A stretch of 64,000 nucleotides of DNA. Source: Macrostomum hystrix. Taxonomy: Eukaryota > Platyhelminthes > Macrostomidae. Made by a program: the position numbers and the translations under genes. The DNA lies in contig CATNEN010000039.1 of the NCBI GenBank assembly GCA_950097015.1, positions 6,402,501-6,466,500 on the forward strand. The letters are read 5' to 3'. The notes beneath the pieces are model-generated. The model saw only the letters and a list, made by a program, of their open reading frames with translations, did no database searches and was not told the origin of the DNA. Position 1 is the stretch's first letter. Each line of letters begins with the position of its first letter. Below, in pieces: positions 39,199 through 51,300 of the stretch.

Positions 39199-42100
39199 TC
39201 AAGCTGCCACCTCCTCCCTCCGTGGCGCCGTTTCAAACAGGGCGGCTCGGTTCTGGCTCTCGGCCTTCTTAACCCAGTGGCCGTAGACCAGAAAGGCTGT
39301 GGAGTCAACCAGGCTGCGGAGGCCGCGCACGCCGTAGGGATCTTGCCGCAGTCGGCTGGCCGGCAGGTGACGCTGCGGAGTGGCAACGGCTGACGGCGCC
39401 TGGCAGCAGCGGTGCAGGCGGGCTAGGCAGCGGACGGCCAGCATGGCGGAGCGGAATCGAACCCGGGCGTTGATGGTGGAAGCGGCTGATCTGGCTGGCA
39501 GGTCCTGTGTTGAATTTGATGGGGTGGAGTTGAATTGCATTTTAAGACGGTCAAAATAAAAAAGCAGCTACTTTGCAGTTCAATTATTTTCCTAGGTCTT
39601 TCAAGTGCGAAATTCGCAGACTAAAGTATGAACTAGACAGGGGTTGTAGTCTAGAGCGTCGGACTCACGACATGAAGGTCGAAGGTTCGATTCCCAGCTT
39701 TTGCACTCGTACTATGGCTAGACACTTAACTCTGCATCGCTTCAGTTCACCCAGCTGTTAAATGGGTACCATGCATTAGCTGGGATAATTGAGGGTGGGT
39801 GTGGCGTCCCATTTGTCCATGGACTGAACAGCCGTACGCAGCATTCAAATGCTCAACATCTGGCCCTATGAAAACTTTATAATCTCCGTTAATTTTTAAA
39901 CAATTGAAATACTTTCGCCTAGCAACCAAACAGCTGGAGGCAACTAAGATCGAATTCTTAGTTCGGTACGCACATTTCTGGCCAGAAACGGATGGAGCAG
40001 AGCTTGGCTGGCTGTCAGCCGTTCCACAGGGTTGGTCAGCAGCAGCCGCCTGATGAGGTCCTTGGCGGCCTCCGTGGCCTCCTCCCAGTCGGGCGAGTCC
40101 AGGCTGAAGCGAGCCTCCATAATCATCCGCAGCATGGTCATCTGGCGCCGGTGCCAGAATGGCGGCGAGCCACTGAGCAGGGTGTACATGAGCACACCGC
40201 TAGCCCACAGGTCCACTGGCCTAAGCGGGTTTAGGTGTGAAGCTGGATCAATCGATAGCCGATATGTGTCGAAACAAATTAAAACTGAGGCCTCAGACAT
40301 TAGGTGTTAGATGCTATGATAGGGTGTTAGATATGATGACAGGGTGTTAGATATGTTGACAGGGTGTTACATATGATGACAGGGTGATAGATATGATGAA
40401 AGGGTGTTAGATATTATGACAGGGTGTTAGATATGATGAACGAGTGTTAGATATGATGAAAGGGTGTTAGATATGATGACAGGGTGTTAGATATAATGAC
40501 AGGGTGTTAGATATGATGACAGGGTGTTAGATATGCTGACAGGGTGTTAGATATTATGACAGGGTGTTAGATATGATGACAGGGTCTTAGATATGATGAC
40601 AGGGTGTTAGATATGATGACAGGGTGTTAGATATGATGACAGGGTGTTAGATATGATGACAGGGTGTTAGATATGATGACAGAGTGTTAGATATGATGAC
40701 AGGATGTTAGATATGATGACAGGGTGTTAGATATGATGACAGGGTGTTAGATATGATGACAGGGTGTTAGATATGATGAAAGGGTATTAGATATGATGAC
40801 AGGGTGTTAGATATGATGACAGGGTGTTAGATATGATGACAGGGTGTTAGATATGATGACAGGGTGTTAGATATGATGACAGGGTGTTAGATATGATGAC
40901 AGGGTGTTAGATATGATGACAGGGTGTTAGATATGATGTTTTAAAGCATTTAGCTTGCTAAAGTAAAGAATAAATTCTCTATACAGTCATGCAAATTGGA
41001 GGCCAAACCTTCCGTAGCCGCGAATGTCGCGAATCTCGTACATGTTGATCACGAGAATCTCCGGGCTCAAGTAGCTCGGCGTGCCGCAAAGGTCAGTGAG
41101 ACTGTCGTCATTATCAACAACTATAGCAAAGCCGAAGTCGGTAAGTTTAACATTCATATCAGCGTCAAGAAGGATGTTCTCAGCTTTGACATCGCGATGT
41201 ACAATCATGCGACTGTGCAGGTAGTCGATGGCGCTTAACAGCTGCTTCATCACTGCCCGGGTGCGCTTTTCGGACATGCGCACCACCCGATTCAGGTGCT
41301 CGAACAGCTCACCGTTCGGACACCTGGGCAAGGGAACGATGAGATCGTCTCCAACATTTGAATCAAAATTAACTAACTTTCAAAGCCGAACAATTTCATC
41401 AATCGAAAATAGTAAAAAATGACATGGTTACATGATGACAGTCAGCAGAAAACTTCCCTATATTGGTGGTTTTGCCACCAGACACCCCGATGAAAGTTGT
41501 TTCATCGGATACAGCAAAACTTTTAGCTTGTCTTCTGCATTTTCAAGAAGATCGTTTTTTAATATTTTGGGGAATACAGAAAAAAAACAAAAACGTACGT
41601 ATTTGAAATACCCCCATGATCTGTCTATTGTTAAATAGTCGCATGCTCGCTATACCTACTAGAAGTAGTGTTAGTAAAACAGCAGGCCGGGCGTCTGACA
41701 TACACGTAGTGGAGAGAAAATGAGGGCACGAAGACGCAAGTAAAGGGTTTTGCAGGGGGAGGGGGAAGAGAATGGAGAGGGCTAGGCCAGACTAGTGGGG
41801 ACTGGGGGTTTGCGCGAAGGGGGCACGGGAAAATCGATAATAGATTGCGTGGACGGTGCAGGCATGGCCAAGAGTGAATATGATTGGCTGATCAATAGAA
41901 TAAGGGCCAAGCGCATTACTGCGGTACTCACAACTCAAATACAAAGAAGATGAAGGCCTCAGTCTCGAAGTTGTCGTGCAGCCGGATGATGCTCGCGTGG
42001 CCCTGCACCATTCGCAGAATCCGCAGCTCGCGCAGAGTCTCCTGCCTATCCGCATTCAGCGTATTGAGATCGATCACTTTCACAGCGAAGGATTTGTTGG

Positions 42101-42345
42101 TGGCGCGCTCCTGGCAGCGACGGACAACGCTGCTCAGTCCGCTGAGGCCAAGAGAGTTTTTTTATTAGCTAAAGCTGTCGGAGATTATATGTAGTCCGAA
42201 TTTCATTGCTAATAACTCACCGACCAAGGATTTCCTTTGGCTCATACTGCCCATTGAATTTGTTGCAGAATTCCAGCTTCTCATCTTGCTGCTGCTGCTG
42301 CTGCTGATGATGATGATGATCTTTTGAATCATCAGAGAATGTCAT
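39199..42345 (-). CDS. PHKG: Phosphorylase kinase catalytic subunit gamma
   Basis: Ser/Thr kinase that activates glycogen phosphorylase, regulated by Ca2+/calmodulin. Five exons join in phase: 42221-42345, 41932-42141, 41009-41323, 39974-40220 and 39199-39504, giving 400 aa (human PHKG1 387, PHKG2 406). Starts MTFSDDSKD, then a His/Gln run, then [17 protein letters not shown] (Gly-rich loop), AVKVID (ATP lysine), [20 protein letters not shown] (catalytic Asp), [31 protein letters not shown]. The acidic residue before CGT (D here, E in vertebrates) stands in for activation-loop phosphorylation, consistent with the family's constitutive activity. The C-terminal calmodulin-binding region is present ([48 protein letters not shown]). 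The array starting about 70 bp upstream of the ATG carries repeated E-boxes. Confidence 0.94.
39640..39885 (+). mobile_element. tRNA-derived SINE, family C, PHKG intron 4
   Basis: A box TAGTCTAGAGCGTCGG and a perfect B box GGTTCGATTCC, then the body ACACTTAACTCTGCATCGC, CAGCTGTTAAATGGGT, GGTGTGGCGTCCC and TCCATGGACTGAACAGCCGT. A second copy lies inverted at about 60568-60790. Confidence 0.8.
40305..40940. repeat. Minisatellite, 20-bp unit, about 31 copies, PHKG intron 3
   Basis: Units AGGGTGTTAGATATGATGAC with rare substitutions. Confidence 0.95.
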
Positions 42346-42416
42346 GGCAGTTAATTTGCGGTCTGGAATCGGATATTCAGTCTGGTCAGACTCTCGAGTG
42401 TCGAACTGATCAACAC

Positions 42417-43428
42417 TGATGAGAGTACAGCAAGATGATGGGAGCTGACACACTGATGAAAGGACAGCAGGATGATGGCAGCTGACACACTGATAAAAGG
42501 ACTGCAGGATGATGGATGGCAGCTGACACACTGATGAAAGGACAGCAGGATGATGGCAGCTGACACACTGATAAAAGGACTGCAGGATGATGGATGGCAG
42601 CTGACACACTGATAAAAGGACAGCAGGATGATGGATGGCAGCTGACACACTGATAAAAGGACAGCAGGATGATGGATGGCAGCTGACACACTGATGAAAG
42701 GACAGCAGGATGATGGATGGCAGCTGACACACTGATGAAAGGACAGCAGGATGATGGATGGCAGCTGACACACTGATAAAAGGACTGCAGGATGATGGAT
42801 GGCAGCTGACACACTGATGAAAGGACAGCAGGATGATGGCAGCTGACACACTGATAAAAGGACTGCAGGATGATGGATGGCAGCTGACACACTGATAAAA
42901 GGACAGCAGGATGATGGATGGCAGCTGACACACTGATAAAAGGACAGCAGGATGATGGATGGCAGCTGACACACTGATGAAAGGACAGCAGGATGATGGA
43001 TGGCAGCTGACACACTGATGAAAGGACAGCAGGATGATGGATGGCAGCTGACACACTGATAAAAGGACAGCAGGATGATGGATGGCAGCTGACACACTGA
43101 TGAAAGGACAGCAGGATGATGGATGGCAGCTGACACACTGATGAAAGGACAGCAGGATGATGGATGGCAGCTGACACACTGATGAAAGGACAGCAGGATG
43201 ATGGATGGCAGCTGACACACTGATAAAAGGACAGCAGGATGATGGATGGCAGCTGACACACTGATAAAAGGACAGCAGGATGATGGATGGCAGCTGACAC
43301 ACTGATGAAAGGACAGCAGGATGATGGATGGCAGCTGACACACTGATGAAAGGACAGCAGGATGATGGATGGCAGCTGACACACTGATAAAAGGACTGCA
43401 GGATGATGGATGCAGCTGACACACTGTA
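42417..43428. repeat. Minisatellite, 41-bp unit (37-bp variant), about 25 copies, 5' of PHKG
   Basis: Units include CAGCTGACACACTGAT then AAAAGGACAGCAGGATGATG; the 37-bp form lacks one GATG. Each unit carries the E-box CAGCTG. It begins about 70 bp upstream of the PHKG start codon and must be promoter, 5' UTR or 5' intron. The three long open frames on the minus strand are repeat artefacts. Confidence 0.95.
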
Positions 43429-43439
43429 ACGCATTGACA

Positions 43440-44207
43440 CGATTTACTAAGCACAGAAATAACAGAGAAGCGTAGTGTAAAGATTTTGTATAAACATAAT
43501 GCAGAATATCATCTATATATTAGTTTTTTGCAAGACTAAAAGTTAATACACGTAATTGTTTGTCAATATCAAAATAAAAAGTGTTCAATTAATTAAAGGG
43601 GTATATGCTATGAACTTCATACTAAAGTTTTTTATGTAGCAGCAAATTGATTTAAAATCTGAGGGTAGAGTTGTAGAAAGCCATGGGAGAGACTAAATTT
43701 GTATATTCTGCGAAAAAACGCCATTTTTTTACTTTTTACTTTTTTAATAAGGCCACTTTGTTTGTAAAACATGTTAATGACTGCAAAAGATTAGCATTAT
43801 ATAACCTTGCGACAAAAATATTGCACTTCTAATCGAATAAAAAAATTAATTAATTGTCTACTAGACAGCCGATTCGGGAACACGAGAAAAGCTTAAGCAA
43901 AATCGGCGCATTTTATGAGGCAAAAAGAAAATATAGCCAAGAGACATCGCGCATCCAATCGCTTGGCAAAAGGGAAAAATCGCAGCTAATCAGGAGACAA
44001 GAGGAATAGAGAGAGAGACAGATCGCAGCCAATAAAAAGGCATGAGGGAAAGAGAGGGACACTTCGCGGCCAATCAGGCGACAAGGAGGAGAATAATAAG
44101 GAAACTGCACAGCCTACAGGATAGAGAAAAGAAATAGTCGCAGACTCAGCCAATCAGTAATCAGGCAAAATCAGGCAGCCAATAAAAAGCATTCAGAAAA
44201 AATCTAA
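43440..44207. other. Intergenic between PHKG and FAM92/CIBAR
   Basis: AT-rich; near 43970-44190 it has loosely repeated CAATCAG and AAGAGGGA motifs, but no exon or clear array. Confidence 0.4.
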
Positions 44208-46675
44208 TCAGGAAAGCGTGCTGGAGTGATGCCGATGCTTGTCAAGCTTCTCCGCCTCGGGGCCCTCCTTCGGCAGCTGAAGTGATCGCCTGAACTGCTC
44301 AACATCAGCCGATTCGTCAATAGCCTGGAGAGCTTTGAACGCGTTGGAGTAGAGCTCGGCAGCTTTGAGATGCCAGGCCAGCTCGCTAAAGACATAATTG
44401 AGCAGAACAGAGCGCAGGCCAGTGACTCGGCGGGCCTCAAAGCTCAGCAGCTGACGATTGAATGGCTGCTGTGGATCAGCTGAGCCGTCGGAAGCTGGCT
44501 TGGCCAATTCAGCCTTGCGCCGGCGCTGACTTTGACTGAACGACTTCCTCAGGTCAGTCTGGAATTAAATACTTTCTTTTTTTAGTGAAAAACGGTGGCA
44601 ATAAGATTGGAAAAAATTAACTCTGTCACATAGGAGGCATGAAATATAAGATCGAGCTTAAACACAAGAACCACAAAGAGTAGAAGGATGTGAAACAGCT
44701 TTGTTTCTGCTTCTAATCAAAAGCTGTCACTATCCAAATATGAAAAGTGAAACTTTCCTATCTCCGTAGTGTATTTGTTTTTCACGAAAACCAGCCTTCG
44801 CATTTTTTCAATGAAACGTAGTTTCCCGTCCTTTTACTCCTAGTGGTCCTTGCTTAACAGTGGAACTTAAGAGGTCCATTTTGATTCATTTTTAGCTTTG
44901 TAGTAAGGAAATAAATTTTAGTAACACAGATTTAAGTAACACGAGTGGGTTTAAAAAAAATTCATCGTACCGATAAATTGTAGATTACATCGCAGTGTTG
45001 GACATTCGTTATTAGTTACGAATTTGGTAAAGATCGTTACTTTTAGCAACGGGAATTTTCCCGTTACCACCGGCTGGTAACGAGTCGTTACCAACAGTGT
45101 GATTTTTCCACCCTGACCATTTTTCATTACCAATGTCCGAAAAAAGTTTTCTAAGTAAGACATTAAGGCACTGTCAAACAAACAATGTGCTGCATGTTAA
45201 GTACGTTTTAAATTGTTTGTGAATTTTTACTTAGATGTATTTACTCGATTTCTTTAATAAATATGTAAAATAACGATTTAAAGTAACGAACGTTACAATT
45301 TTTTAGCGTTACAAAATGGTCAGTAACCACCATTGCCATTACTTTTTAATGCGCCTAACACTGTTACATAGTCTCACCTGTGATCCCCTGTGCTGATTGC
45401 CGAACTTCGCAAACTCGTGCAGCACGTGATTCTCCAAGTTGCGCACGTGACTGTCTCTGTACTCCTCAACATCGGCAAGAATGGTGGCCGCCTGAGCAAG
45501 CGCAGCTTTCGTAGTCTTGTCGTGCTTCTCCGATCTGGCACAGGCACCCAGTAAGGTGGCGATGTCGTCTGCATTGTCGCGCTGCTTTCCAGTGCGCCGA
45601 GTGTAAGCCACGAACAATTGGAAGAGGTCCGAGTGCAGGCGGTCCTGCTCCGGTATGACCTTGTCCACGTACTCTTTGGTGGGTAGCGTGCTAGATCCAA
45701 AGATTTAGAGAGTAGGGATAATTTTGCATGAGCACGTACATGTAAAAATCTTTGAGGTATTTAAGTGAAACATTTCGGCCTAAAATATTTACAAAAAATC
45801 ACTCCACTACTTTAAGTAAAAAACTTGTGATCTCTAAACCTTCACACTCAAAAACTTATGAATATTATAATATTACACTTGGGTCTCAAAAACTGGGTGA
45901 CTGAAATAAAAATTTATTTCTCTGTAACAGTTATTAAAATTTACGAGAAAAAACACAACCGCAGTTAGTAATTTTATTAACTATAAATTATAGATAATAA
46001 TAGGTTATTGAAAAGCATACTATCGGTTTGCAATTCCTAGATACTCATATCTATGTCCTTATATTTGGTATAATATCTACTTTACTATTTACTACTTGCA
46101 AACATCTATATAAGTATATATAAAGTACTAAAAGACTGTTGCCACAATTTTAGATTTTTAAATCGCTCGTCACCTAAACAATTTAGGTGGAATCTAGGCA
46201 CTGCGAGATTAATAAACAATCAATAATATTTATTAGTTACTTAAAAAGTGTATAAAATATTAGAGTCAATACTTCCAAAGTGTAATTTCTGTTAAGCACA
46301 CCTCAGTGACTGAGTCGTATTTGATATAAAATATTGTATAATTGCACTTTAGGTTTACTTTACAACAGCTGGTTTATAAGCTAGTTCATTTTAAAATTTA
46401 TGAACAAGAAACAAAACATTTTATGGTTTATTATTGTATTGGAGAACACTTTAAAGGATAAAACGCACTGTTGCCAACAATACTATATTATAAAAAGCAC
46501 CGATTTTACTCGATATTTTTATAGTAACTTAGAACTAAACTAAAGCATAATTTTACTTTTTTTATCAATGTAAATGTGACGAATTCATGACACCAATGAT
46601 TTACTATATATACATACACACAAACTAAAGAATGTCTGAATAAAAAAATATTTTTAAATACCTCGCACGTGCCAT
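44208..46675 (-). CDS. CIBAR1: FAM92/CIBAR-type BAR domain protein
   Basis: Membrane-curving BAR protein; in vertebrates it binds CBY1 at the ciliary base and also acts in mitochondria. Exons 46662-46675 (MARA), 45378-45690 and 44208-44558 join in phase to give 225 aa (human FAM92A 289). Matches include DLFQLFVAYTRRTGKQRDNADD, TKAALAQAATILADVEEYRD, HVRNLENHVL and the C-terminal LAWHLKAAELYSNAFKALQ, DVEQFRRSLQLP. The middle helix is about 20 residues shorter than in vertebrates, either a real loss or a small exon missed between 44570 and 45377. Exon 1 encodes only four complete codons before the AG|GTATTT donor; it is supported by phase and by position, but is short. A hAT-type MITE sits 14 nt inside intron 2. 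Confidence 0.82.
44993..45363. mobile_element. hAT-type MITE, FAM92/CIBAR intron 2
   Basis: 371 bp with TIRs CAGTGTTGGAC / CAGTGTTAGGC and 8-bp flanking direct repeats TTACATCG and TTACATAG (one mismatch), the hAT target-site size. The interior has repeated GTTACnnnnGTTAC-type motifs and no coding capacity. Confidence 0.8.
45691..46661. other. CIBAR1: FAM92/CIBAR intron 1
   Basis: AT-rich, no array or element recognised. Confidence 0.5.
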
Positions 46676-48373
46676 TTCGAGACTCGGCAAGGCTGTAGTA
46701 GCCAATAGGCGGTATAAGCCGAATGTTGAGATAAAAACGTTACTAACCAGAAACCAAAATGCTAATAAAAGTCAATGTTATAGTTGTATATTTCTTTCGC
46801 CGTAATATTAAAAGAAAAATTTTTTATTTTTTGTTTTTTATAAATTTACATTATACTGCATTTTGTGAATCGTATTTGCAAAGTGTTTTAATTTGTTTTA
46901 TCTAATTAACAACGGAACAACTAAATTACTTATACAAATTAGCTTAATTAAATAAAGCTAAATAACTCTTTAATTAAACGAAATAAATATATTGTACATT
47001 GCTACCTAATTTGGAGACAACAATATTTATTTCTATTGTTCGTTTCAGAAAATTGGGTCTGTTATGCAACAAAAAATCATTCGACTCGTGATTCAGATAA
47101 TGCAACAGAATTACACTATTTTTGTCGGTATTGCCCTAAGCGTAGCGATTCAGAATAGATCGAAAACGAGAGAATAGCTGGATTCTTCAATTGTAGATGA
47201 ATAACGACGGAGAATCATGCGGTTTAGCTACTTGAACTAAATCAGAGTGTATTTAATAAATTAATATATATATTAAATTAATGTTACACGCAGTTACTAC
47301 AATATATAATATGGTCTTTGAACTATAAAATAGGTCACAACGATGCGAAGGAAAATTTCTGAGGAAAAATTAAGACAACAAGTTACCTACTGCACTAAAG
47401 GTAGATCAACATAGATATAATATATGCTTATGCTTATTAATAATATCGCGAGAACTCAAATACTTTGCTCTTAGTTCAATAAGGACATGCTGGTGCACGC
47501 CGCATCTCTAATAACCGAAAATGAAAAAATAAAAAGCAATGCAGCAGTAAGCGCGTCTGAGCTGCGCTTTGTTTTAATTTGACAATCAATTCGCATTTGC
47601 ATAATTAGCCAAGGGAAAACAAGGCTGCAAATTCACGATAAAATCTGATCAATTTGTGCCTCAATCAATTCGACAAGAATTAAATAATAAAAGATTTGAA
47701 TTCAAGCAGAATAGAACTGAATAAAGTAGAGAGAAAAAGAATTCTGGAATCCATAGAGAAATTAATCACCTGGAAAATGGTACGTTTGTTGCATAATGGC
47801 GCACAAATTAACTCGATCTTAGTGCCGCTAATACCGTACGTCTCAGTTAGCTCGTATATCAATTAGTGACCCTAACAAATCTATCAATTTATAGCCTGTT
47901 TTGCTAACGTGTAGGCGAAGCTTATGACAGGATAGTTATTAAAGGAAACAGTGGGTTGCAAAATAACTAAGAATAGGACAACACTGAGAACCAAAAGTAA
48001 CAACAACAACAACAAACTGTGTGGATAAAGAATGGGATTATAAAATAGAGCAAACGGACATTGGGTGTCACAAGCGTGGACTAAACTATTACGGAGGTAA
48101 CGGGGTGGAGCGATCTTAGCCTGACTAAATAATACGAGTAATTATTATGTCCAAAGTTTGTCGCCTTGCTTTTGTGATTTTAAATTCATCAATCAATATA
48201 GCGACGATAGACATGTGCAAGCTGAAATCTGACCTGTCTCTATCTAGAATATAATTTATTTCTATTTCAGTTAACAACAATAGGTCAGATTTCTAGCTTC
48301 AGGATGTCCTCCAAAGTACTTTTCCCAACCAAAGTCTGTCATTTCACCATAGACTAAGCAATGCTAGTCCCTT
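46676..48373. other. Intergenic, 5' of FAM92/CIBAR and 3' of ATP6V0C
   Basis: AT-rich unique DNA; a short minus-strand open frame at 47680-47862 has no gene features. Confidence 0.4.
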
Positions 48374-51300
48374 TCACACTGACAAGATCAGGGCCACAAT
48401 GAAGCCATAGAGACCGAGCACTTCGGCGAAGATCAGGATGAGGATCATGCCGACAAACAGGCGCGGCTGCTGGGCGGTGCCGCGGACGCCGGCGTCGCCA
48501 ACGATGCCGATGGCATAGCCGGAGGCCAGGCCGCTGAGGCCCACAGCCAGGCCGGCGCCAAGGTGACGCAAGGATTTCTCAACAGTGTAGTCAGGTGTCA
48601 TGTTCTGGGAGATGAGAACAGCAACCACCAGGCCGTAGATGGCGATGATACCGGCCATGACAACTGGCACAACAGATTTCATGATGAGCTCGGGTCGCAG
48701 GACGGCCATGTTGGCAATGCCGGTGCCAGATTTTGCTGTACCATAGGCGGCACCCAGGGCTGTCAGGTGTGACATATAGAAAGGATATTACTGAATTATA
48801 GATGCAATTAAAATGTACAAAACAATGCTTTGCAATTAAGTTAAAAATGTTTATAGTTCTAATTTCCTACTTTAATCAGTAAATTCTTTACAAAAAATAA
48901 AAAATGTTCATTCTCAAAATGAAGTAACAGACTTGAATACTTCATCATACCTACGAGCATACTTATCACCAACTGACTTAAACAATACATGTGGTAATTA
49001 ACTATTAGGTTCACTCTAATAAGACAGCTACAAATGACAGCTGAGTGACAGTGTGGTTAACATGCTAGCCTCACATTTCTAAGCTTGATTCAGCACAAAG
49101 AGAAAGTTTGGGGTTTGTTGTACAGTCCTTGAGGGCTAACCTCGAATGACAAGTAAGTGTACACTGTCTAACAATGAAAATGTCTGGGCAGATGTGCAAC
49201 ATGTGTTATTTACAGTAGATATATGTGCATGTGAGCATAGGAATCAGCAGAATGGGTAGAATTGCTTCCTGGCTGGCTAAAGTTCTACAGTAACAAAAGA
49301 TTAGCTTCAATTCAGTCACTTTGATAGTCCAATTTACTTCATAGCCAATTGTGATTCAAGGTCCCCTTTAAGTTCAGTAAAACAAAAAGACATTTTTCAT
49401 TAACATCCACTAACAATATGAAATTCTGTATTAAAAACACAGCGATTTTTGCAATTAGTAACATCCTTTTTCCAACAAAGTACCAGAGGACCGGGGATTT
49501 TTAACACATCATATGTAATGTGCTAACAATTATACATTGACACAGAAAAGCTTCAAAAACCATCATAACCTCATGTACTGTTTTGGTTTAACCATCATAA
49601 TAAAGCAGAAAAAAATAAAAGAAAAATTATTATAAAGTTTTGAACACTTTTTATTTTAAGGACACTAATTTGCTTTTACAAATGCGATCAACTTAACTGA
49701 ACAACTTGCATTTATTTTTTGCAAGTGAGCTGCAAGCATCAATCATAGAAAAAATCATCAAAACAATATAATATCTTGTGTTCTACACACATTGCATAAT
49801 ACTTTTGGAAACGTTTTGAAATATCTACAACTTTAAATTTTGGTTTAAACATTTTTTCAAACCCACTTACTGGTTTTTTAACACTAGTCATACTATATTG
49901 TTCTACCCACCCTACAGTAGTTATGACTAATCATATATAGATTCCCATGCCTTTATTGAAGCTAAGGCTTATTTATTATTCTCCTCAATATAATTGAGGT
50001 GTGAGAACTATAATCCAAGATTTACCCTACCTGATCCCATTGATTCCCTATGTATTGTAAAGTGTGGTCATCCTATGATATAAAAGCATGTTAATAGAAA
50101 GAGGATATAGATAAAACAAAGTATGTACTTTTTAAACTTAGCACCCCTAAAATTGCCAACAGAAAGATTTATGAATGAAAACTATTTTATAGGATTTAAG
50201 CTTTTGAAGTCCTAAGATTTGTCTAAATAAAAAAATATGCTTTGATAAAAAAATGTATATTAGAACTTTTACTGATTTTACCATATAAGCCAATTTAGGC
50301 CAATCTATTAAACAAACAAGCAATTAACATGCACAGAAACAAACAATTAAAATATATTATTTTTAGCCATTGACATATTTGTCAGTTAGATTCCAAGCAA
50401 AAGTAACAAAATATAGATTTTTCAGCAATCTTTTAGTTTCGCACATTTAATTATTTTAAAGCATTTTTAATTATTTTTAACAAAGCAATCATGGCTGGAC
50501 GCCCTGCAGCACCAACAACTATCATTCTATCAACAACTATCAACAACTATCAGACCTACAACCTGCTGCTGATCTGTGCAACCTGAAACCCTTGATGCGT
50601 GAGTTAAGTGCAATTATGGCTACGAATGATACGATGATCTGCTGGCTGGCCACGTACCACCTGCAGGCCAATGAATGTCGCTGTGCCAATTGTCCTGGGC
50701 TGCCACCCACGCAACACCTTTGGGAACATCCTTTTCTGGGTGGCGCACTATTATGCCATCTGAGTAACATTAAATTGCATGTTACATTAACAGTAACATG
50801 CAATTGACTCATAGACACTGTCAGTCATCTGTTCATTGGTTGTTAGTCACATTGTTTCTTGGTTGTTATACAAAACTGTTGTTAACTGTTGTTTTAAAAA
50901 CAGTTTGAATTAAACATGCGAAACTAGAAGATTGCCTAGCTAGAATTCTAGAACTAACTTAGCTGGGGTAGGCCCTACTCAATCAGGGAAATTAATACTA
51001 ACAAAATGATTTTTCACTTTTGTTTGCTTTCAGGTGTGTTTTGTCCTTCTGCATTAGGGTAATGTATCATCAACCAAACAGTGTATCTTCAAAACCGAAC
51101 AAGAATTTTAACTCCTTCCTTAGTCTCATATAAGATAGAAACAAGCTATTGTGTTTCACAGAACAACTAATTTAAAAGTCAAAGAAATTATCTATAAGCT
51201 GAGGCATGACATGCAATGAAGCATTAAAAGGAAGGAAAGATATGGACATTTCAGTAGAAATTTGTATCACAAAAGCATACTTTTTAACAACATTTTATTA

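Noticed and set aside
38360-39286. 308-aa plus-strand protein of DRDQGSGSRIGIK repeats
   Set aside because: Pure 13-bp minisatellite; the frame is a by-product of 39-bp periodicity in translation.
39640-39710. tRNA gene
   Set aside because: The B box is perfect, but the head continues into a SINE body shared with the 60.7-kb copy.
42217-43440. 407-, 367- and 324-aa Cys/Ser/His-rich frames upstream of PHKG
   Set aside because: Three frames of the same 41-bp array are open at once, which shows absence of coding constraint; PHKG starts well at ATG 42345.
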